A stretch of DNA of 5,756 nucleotides, from the NCBI GenBank assembly GCA_965365655.1, contig CBDUCN010000324.1, forward strand, positions 1 to 5,756, given 5' to 3'. The notes beneath the pieces were generated by a model. The model ran no database searches, was not told the origin of the DNA, and saw nothing but the letters and a program-made list of their open reading frames with translations. This DNA is from JBFHNV01 sp965365655. Lineage in GTDB: Bacteria; Pseudomonadota; Gammaproteobacteria; HK1. The position numbers and the translations under genes were made by a program. Shown in pieces: positions 1-3,753 of this stretch (positions are counted from its first letter, which is position 1; the number at the start of each line of letters is the position of its first letter).

Positions 1-314
1 GCGCGACGGCGCAGCGCGCGCTGCTCGCGGCGCAGGCGCTCGAGCTCCTCGATGAGGTCCAGCGCCAGCGCCGCGCCCGGCCAGTTCACCCGCAGGTCGC
101 GGCTCAGGCGCAGCGCCTTCTGCGCCCGGACCAGCGCGTCGCCGGCGAAGCGCCACTCCTCCGGCACCGCGCCGCGCGGCTGCAGGACGCCCTCCTCGAC
201 CATCTCGATCACCAGCTCCGCGTGCACGCCGCACGCGCTGCACATCTCGCGCAGCGTGAACACCGCGCTGTCGTCGAGCAGCGTGCCGCGAAGGTCGCGC
301 TTTTCGTCGGCCAT
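1..314 (-). CDS. cbpM: Chaperone modulator CbpM (MerR-like), partial at window edge
   Basis: CbpM binds the J-domain of the co-chaperone CbpA in the cytoplasm and in E. coli inhibits both its co-chaperone and DNA-binding activities. The reading frame opens with ATG at 314 and stays open to base 1, giving 104 residues. E. coli CbpM has about 101, so only a few C-terminal residues and the stop should be missing. The match to the family is clear: an N-terminal helix-turn-helix-like part with FTLREMCSACGV (residues 19-30) and EEGVLQP (40-46), then the signature block LRVNWPGAALALDLIEELERL (74-94; E. coli has LDWPGIAVALTLMDDI there), then an Arg/Glu-rich C-terminal helix likely to form a coiled coil. 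A GGGAG Shine-Dalgarno lies 6 bases before the ATG, inside the end of cbpA. One base separates the two genes, so they are surely co-transcribed. Identification is firm; whether this protein also binds DNA cannot be seen. Confidence 0.95.
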   Translation of the reverse strand, partial: MADEKRDLRGTLLDDSAVFTLREMCSACGVHAELVIEMVEEGVLQPRGAVPEEWRFAGDALVRAQKALRLSRDLRVNWPGAALALDLIEELERLRREQRALRRR

Positions 315-315
315 G

Positions 316-1263
316 TCAGGCTCCCTGGAACTTCGCGCGCGGGTCGAAGGGGAGCTCGCGCTCCATGCGTTCGTAGATCGCCTTCGCCTGCGCCGTATCC
401 GCCTTCGGCACCACGATCTCCAGCACCGCGTACTGATCCCCCGGCGGGTTGCCCGGCAGGCCGCGGCCCTTGAGCCGCAGCCGGCTGCCGGACTGCGATC
501 CGGCGGGAATGCGCAGGTCGACGCGCCCGCCCAGCGTGGGCACCGTCACGCTGCGCCCCAGCGCCGCCTCCCACGGCGCCACCGGCAGCTCCAGCACCAC
601 GTCGCGGCCGTCGATGCGGAACAGCGGATGCGGATCCAGCGCCACCTCCAGGTACAGGTCGCCGGCCGGCGCACCGCCCATGCCCGGCCCGCCCTGGCCC
701 GCGAGCCGGATGCGCTGGCCGTCGGTCACGCCCTTCGGGATCTTCACGTTCAGCGTCCGCGTGCGATGGCTCACGCGGCCCTTCGCGTCCACGTCCGGCG
801 ACTGCAGGGTGATGCTGCGGGTCGCGCCGTGATAGGCGTCCTCGACGCTCACCCGCACCCGCGCGTGCAGGTCCTCGCCCTTCATCCGCAGGTGTCCGTG
901 GCCGCGGCCGGCGCCCGCGCGGCGCCCGGCGCGCCCGAACAGCGACTCGAAGAAGTCGCTGAACTCCCCGGCCCCGGTGAAGCCGCCGCCGCCGAAGCTC
1001 ACGTCCGGGTTCCAGTCCGGCGGGGGACGGAAGTCCTGGCCCGCCTTCCAGTCCTTGCCGAAACGGTCGTACGCGGTGCGCTTCTCGGGGTCCTTGAGCA
1101 CCTCGTAGGCCTCCTGAACCTCCTTGAACCGGTCCTCCGCGTCGGGCTCGCTGCTCACGTCCGGGTGGTACTTGCGCGCCATCTTGCGATACGCGCGCTT
1201 CACCTCGTCCGGCGACGCGTCGCGCTTCACGCCCAGGGTCTGGTAGTAGTCTCGGAATTCCAT
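316..1263 (-). CDS. cbpA: Curved DNA-binding protein CbpA, class II DnaJ/Hsp40 co-chaperone
   Basis: This 315-residue cytoplasmic J-protein stimulates the ATPase of DnaK; the E. coli family member (about 306 residues) also binds curved DNA in stationary phase. Domains in order: J-domain (residues about 4-70) with the catalytic HPD tripeptide at 33-35 in KYHPDVS and the family-typical AYDRFG at 64-69; a Gly/Phe-rich linker (about 86-125: SFGGGGFTGAGEFSDFF and FESLFG); then two beta-rich substrate-binding domains (about 130-290) with KIPKGVTDGQRIRLAGQG and RIPAGSQSGSRLRLKGRG. There are no CxxCxGxG zinc repeats, which separates it from DnaJ. The start is ATG at 1263, giving MEFRDYYQTLGV as in other CbpA proteins; the frame is open upstream to 1485, but those residues are not J-protein-like and the ATG has a GGAGAGG ribosome site 6 bases away. 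It is followed one base later by cbpM. All key residues are intact. Confidence 0.96.
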   Translation of the reverse strand: MEFRDYYQTLGVKRDASPDEVKRAYRKMARKYHPDVSSEPDAEDRFKEVQEAYEVLKDPEKRTAYDRFGKDWKAGQDFRPPPDWNPDVSFGGGGFTGAGEFSDFFESLFGRAGRRAGAGRGHGHLRMKGEDLHARVRVSVEDAYHGATRSITLQSPDVDAKGRVSHRTRTLNVKIPKGVTDGQRIRLAGQGGPGMGGAPAGDLYLEVALDPHPLFRIDGRDVVLELPVAPWEAALGRSVTVPTLGGRVDLRIPAGSQSGSRLRLKGRGLPGNPPGDQYAVLEIVVPKADTAQAKAIYERMERELPFDPRAKFQGA

Positions 1264-1269
1264 CGAGGA

Positions 1270-1276
1270 CCTCTCC
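1270..1276 (-). promoter_or_regulatory. Ribosome binding site of cbpA
   Basis: Read on the minus strand, GGAGAGG lies 6 bases before the ATG at 1263. It decides the start of cbpA against the longer open frame that reaches 1485. Confidence 0.75.
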
Positions 1277-1320
1277 GTGGCCGGCTGCCCGCGCAGACGC
1301 CCGCGGCCCGTGCCGCAGCT

Positions 1321-1334
1321 TCGATCCAGATCGA
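1321..1334. promoter_or_regulatory. Perfect inverted repeat resembling a degenerate FNR/CRP-type box
   Basis: TCGAT-CCAG-ATCGA is a perfect 5+4+5 inverted repeat. It matches 8 of 10 defined positions of the FNR/ANR consensus TTGAT-N4-ATCAA, but the second base of each arm is changed, a position important in FNR sites. It overlaps the -10 part of the proposed cbpA promoter, so a bound protein could repress there. The symmetry is seen directly; the binding protein is a guess and chance is possible. Confidence 0.3.
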
Positions 1335-1356
1335 GGCACGCACTGAGGATATCAAG
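1328..1356 (-). promoter_or_regulatory. Candidate heat-shock (sigma-32-like) promoter for cbpA-cbpM
   Basis: On the minus strand CTTGATA (1356-1350) matches the sigma-32 -35 element CTTGAAA at 6 of 7 positions. After a 14-base spacer CTCGATCT (1335-1328) matches the -10 consensus CCCCATNT at 5 of 7 defined positions. The predicted transcript would start near 1321 and carry a leader of about 58 bases. TTGATA also fits a sigma-70 -35 box, but no good -10 follows at 16-18 bases. The pairing is plausible for a DnaK partner gene. In E. coli cbpA is instead known mainly as a stationary-phase gene, so confidence is modest. Confidence 0.4.
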
Positions 1357-1407
1357 TAGAGCCGCCGACCGGCCGCCCGAAGTGTGCGCGCGCGGCGCGC
1401 CGCGGCC

Positions 1408-1421
1408 GTGATCCCGATCAG
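1408..1421. promoter_or_regulatory. Second FNR/ANR-like inverted repeat
   Basis: GTGAT-CCCG-ATCAG contains the perfect FNR core TGAT-N4-ATCA and matches 8 of 10 consensus positions; only the outermost bases differ. Its centre (1414.5) is 46 bases upstream of the centre of the promoter-proximal box, which is -87.5 relative to the predicted rightward start at 1502. In known FNR promoters upstream second sites tune activation or repression. It lies between the two divergent units and could serve either. Confidence 0.4.
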
Positions 1422-1453
1422 GAACCGCACCACGCCCCCGCGGCGCGGAGGCT

Positions 1454-1495
1454 GTGATCCACGTCAAGGGCCGCGCCCCCGGCACCGGCTAGGAT
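1454..1495 (+). promoter_or_regulatory. Candidate class II FNR/ANR-dependent promoter of the PRC/trehalose operon
   Basis: GTGAT-CCAC-GTCAA (1454-1467) matches TTGAT-N4-ATCAA at 8 of 10 positions. TAGGAT (1490-1495) matches the -10 TATAAT at 4 of 6. Taking base 1502 as the start, the box centre (1460.5) sits at -41.5, the standard position for class II FNR/CRP activation, and the -35 stretch has no TTGACA-like element, as expected when an activator replaces it. The leader to the TTG at 1541 would be 39 bases. The sites and spacing are seen directly; oxygen control through an FNR/ANR/DNR-type protein is inference. Confidence 0.55.
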
Positions 1496-1526
1496 GACCG
1501 CACTCCCATCGGGACGGCTTCAGGCC

Positions 1527-1532
1527 GGGAGG
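1527..1532 (+). promoter_or_regulatory. Ribosome binding site deciding a TTG start
   Basis: GGGAGG at 1527-1532 is the strongest Shine-Dalgarno in the rightward operon. It sits 8 bases before the TTG at 1541 but overlaps the alternative GTG at 1532, which therefore cannot use it. This favours the TTG start for the PRC-barrel gene. Confidence 0.6.
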
Positions 1533-1540
1533 TGGATCGC

Positions 1541-2212
1541 TTGCTGCATGCACTGCGCACGCTGATCGGATGCGAGCTGCGCTGCCGCGACGACGCGCCG
1601 GCGGGGCGTGTGCGCGGATTCCTCATCGACGACGCGGCGTGGGCGCTGCGCTACGTGCGCGTGCGCCTCGCCGGCGAGCCCTCGGGCCCCGACCGGCTGC
1701 TGCCCACCGCCGCGTTCCCGCCGCTCGCGCGTGCCGACGGGCCGATGCCGGCCTGCCTGACCCCCGGGGAGCTGGCCCGCGGCCTCGCGCTGGCGGACGG
1801 CGCCGCGACGCCGACGCGCGACGAGGAGCGCGCGCTGCACGCGGCGCTGCACTGGCAGCCCTACTGGCGCCGCGGCGACGGCGAGCCGGCGCTGCACGAC
1901 GCGGCGGCCGCGATCGGCGCCGCGCTGAACTGCGGCGGCGAGCCCTTCGGCGAGGTGTCCGACCTGCTGGTGGACAGCGAGGACTGGAGCGTGCCGGCGC
2001 TGCGCATCGCCCCGGCCGGCGGCACCGGCACCGCGCTGCACCTGCCGTGCAGCTTCCTGCGCGACGCGCGCTGGGACGAGGCGCGCTTCGACAGCGACGT
2101 GCGCGCGGCCGTGCTCGCGTGCGCGCCCGCCACCGCCCGGGACGACCTGCCGGGCCGCCAGGACCTGGACCGCCTGTCGCGGCACCTCACGGAAAGCCGA
2201 CCGCAGTCGTGA
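1541..2212 (+). CDS. Tandem PRC-barrel domain protein
   Basis: The 223-residue product has two PRC-barrel modules. The first is at residues about 1-78: MLHALRTLIGCELRC, then GRVRGFLIDDAAWALRYVRV (22-41). The second is about 117-195: LHDAAAAIGAAL, then GEVSDLLVDSEDWSVPALRI (137-156). Both follow the family pattern of G-x-V-x-D/G-F/L-L-hydrophobic-D-D/S-x-x-W. The linker holds RDEERALHAALHWQPYW (93-109), a motif common between the two barrels in proteobacterial members. PRC-barrels are small beta-barrels found in RimM, the photosynthetic reaction centre H subunit and many stress proteins; this subfamily has no assigned reaction. I see no signal peptide or membrane helix. The TTG start fits the family opening M-L-x-x-L-x-x-L-x-G and the ribosome site; GTG at 1532 would add three residues. 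The last four bases overlap the next gene. The fold is confident, the role unknown; its place first in the operon suggests a regulatory or assembly role for the sugar enzymes. Confidence 0.85.
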   Translation: MLHALRTLIGCELRCRDDAPAGRVRGFLIDDAAWALRYVRVRLAGEPSGPDRLLPTAAFPPLARADGPMPACLTPGELARGLALADGAATPTRDEERALHAALHWQPYWRRGDGEPALHDAAAAIGAALNCGGEPFGEVSDLLVDSEDWSVPALRIAPAGGTGTALHLPCSFLRDARWDEARFDSDVRAAVLACAPATARDDLPGRQDLDRLSRHLTESRPQS

Positions 2213-3753
2213 GCGACGCGCCCGCGCCGGCCGACGAGGTCGTGGCGCTGCCGGCGCACGCGTGCGAGCTGGTGATCTTCGACCTCGACGGGGTGCTCAC
2301 GCGCACCGCTCACGTGCACGCGCGCGCGTGGAAGGCACTGTTCGACGAGTTCCTGCGCCGCCGCGACGGCCCCGCCGCGCGTGCGTTCGACGCCACGGCG
2401 GACTACCTCGCGCACGTCGACGGCAAGCCCCGCCTGGACGGCGTGCGCGACTTCCTGGCCTCGCGCGGCATCACCCTGCCGGAAGGCGCGCCGCAGGACC
2501 CGCCCGGCCATGACACCCTGTGGGCGCTGGGCAACGCGAAGAACGCGCACTTCGCGCAGATCCTGGAGCGCGACGGCGTACAGACCTACGCGCCCGGGGT
2601 GGCGCTGCTCGCACGGCTGCGCGAGTGCGGCATGTTCAGCGCCGTGGTCTCCGCGAGCCGCAACTGCCGGCGCGTGCTGGAGGCCGCCGGGCTCGCGCAG
2701 CAGGTGGACACCGTCGTGGACGGCACCGACGCCGCCCGTGACGGCCTCGCCGGCAAGCCCGCGCCCGACACCTTCCTCGCCGCCGCGCGGCGCCTCGGCG
2801 TGCCGCCGTCGCGCGCGGCCGTGATCGAGGACGCGGAAGCCGGGGTCCAGGCGGCGCGCGCCGGCGGCTTCGGCTTCGTGATCGGCGTCGACCGCGCAGA
2901 CCACGCCGCGGCGCTGCGCGCGCACGGCGCGCAGCACGTGGTGAGGCGCCTCGACGCCGTGCGCCCCGCGCCGCTGCCGTCGGCGCTGGCCGGCTTCGAC
3001 GCCGTCGCCGCGCGTCTGGGCGGCCGTCGCCCGGCGCTGTTCCTCGACTACGACGGCACGCTCACCCCGATCGTCGCGCGCCCCGAGGACGCGCGCCTCG
3101 GCGCGCCGATGCGCGAGACTCTCGCCGCGCTGGCCGCACGCGGGCCGGTGGTGCTGGTCACGGGCCGCGGGCTGGACGTGATCCGGGAGCTGGTGGGCAT
3201 CGACGGCATCACCTACGCCGCCGGCCACGGCTTCGAGATCGAGGGCGACGACGGCACCGCGCTGCGCCCCGACGTGATCGCCGGCTTCGATCGCCTCGCG
3301 GCGCAGGCGGCCGCGGCGCTCGAACGGCGCGTCGGCGGCGTCGCGGGCGCGATCGTCGAGCCCAAGCGCTACTCCGTCGCGGTGCACTACCGGCTGGTGG
3401 CGGCGGACGCGGTCGCCGGCGTGAAGCGCGCGGTGCACGAGGTGCTCGCGGAGCAGCCGAGGCTCAGGCTGCTGAGCGGCAAGAAGGTGCTGGAGCTGGA
3501 GCCGGACATCGACTGGGACAAGGGCGCCGCGGTGTCCTTCCTGATGCGCCGCCTCGGCATCGCGCCCGCGCAGGCGGTGTACGTGGGCGACGACGTCACC
3601 GACGAGGCGGCGTTCCGCATGCTGGGCGACGACGGCGTGACCGTCGCGGTGCAGGACACGCCGCGCCCCACCGCCGCGCGGTGGCGGCTCGCGGACGTGG
3701 ACGAGGTGCGCGCGTTCCTCGCGCGCCTCGCGGCGCAGGACGCCGCGCCGTGA
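2209..3753 (+). CDS. otsB: Fused beta-phosphoglucomutase-like HAD and trehalose-6-phosphate phosphatase
   Basis: This 514-residue cytoplasmic protein has two HAD-superfamily enzymes in tandem. Residues about 20-235 resemble beta-phosphoglucomutase (beta-glucose-1-phosphate to glucose-6-phosphate): nucleophile and acid/base Asp25 and Asp27 in FDLDGVLT, HARAWKALF in the cap, SASRN (148-152), Lys183 in GKPAPD and Glu207-Asp208 in IEDAEAG. The cap block HVDGKPRLDGVRDFLASRGI with LGNAKN is shared, from memory, with mycobacterial HADs such as Rv3400. Residues about 271-512 are an OtsB-type phosphatase (trehalose-6-phosphate to trehalose plus phosphate): Asp280 and Asp282 in FLDYDGTLTPI, VTGR (317-320), GHGFEIE (339-345), Lys438 in WDKGA and GDDVTDEAAF (460-469). 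All catalytic residues of both halves are intact, so both may be active. The start is GTG at 2209 inside the preceding stop (GTGA overlap); no strong ribosome site precedes it, so it probably depends on coupled translation. Exact substrates remain inferred; either half could prefer another sugar phosphate. Confidence 0.88.
   Translation: MSDAPAPADEVVALPAHACELVIFDLDGVLTRTAHVHARAWKALFDEFLRRRDGPAARAFDATADYLAHVDGKPRLDGVRDFLASRGITLPEGAPQDPPGHDTLWALGNAKNAHFAQILERDGVQTYAPGVALLARLRECGMFSAVVSASRNCRRVLEAAGLAQQVDTVVDGTDAARDGLAGKPAPDTFLAAARRLGVPPSRAAVIEDAEAGVQAARAGGFGFVIGVDRADHAAALRAHGAQHVVRRLDAVRPAPLPSALAGFDAVAARLGGRRPALFLDYDGTLTPIVARPEDARLGAPMRETLAALAARGPVVLVTGRGLDVIRELVGIDGITYAAGHGFEIEGDDGTALRPDVIAGFDRLAAQAAAALERRVGGVAGAIVEPKRYSVAVHYRLVAADAVAGVKRAVHEVLAEQPRLRLLSGKKVLELEPDIDWDKGAAVSFLMRRLGIAPAQAVYVGDDVTDEAAFRMLGDDGVTVAVQDTPRPTAARWRLADVDEVRAFLARLAAQDAAP

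Noticed and set aside
1327..1355. Sigma-70 promoter for cbpA using TTGATA as -35
   Set aside because: At 16-18 base spacing the -10 candidates (for example GATCTG) match TATAAT poorly; the heat-shock reading fits better.
52..1359. Plus-strand open frame (435 codons) opposite cbpA and cbpM
   Set aside because: The minus strand encodes unmistakable CbpA and CbpM; the plus translation is low-complexity Arg/Ala/Leu and crosses both genes and the intergenic region.
1391..1404. Perfect 14-base palindrome CGCGGCGCGCCGCG in the intergenic region
   Set aside because: Made only of G and C in a GC-rich context where such palindromes arise often by chance. It has no U-tract for a terminator, and it lies upstream of both genes where a terminator is not expected.
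1264..1485. N-terminal extension of CbpA
   Set aside because: The extra residues do not resemble J-proteins, and the ATG at 1263 has a good ribosome site and the expected family N-terminus.
1532..1540. GTG start for the PRC-barrel gene
   Set aside because: The GGGAGG ribosome site overlaps this codon, and the TTG at 1541 gives the family-typical N-terminus. The difference is only three residues, so it is not firmly excluded.
1570..2208. Upstream extension of the fusion protein within its open frame
   Set aside because: The frame is open far upstream, but those codons give Arg/Ala-rich sequence without family similarity and lie over the well-supported PRC-barrel gene. The GTG at 2209 gives a protein that begins just before the first HAD domain.
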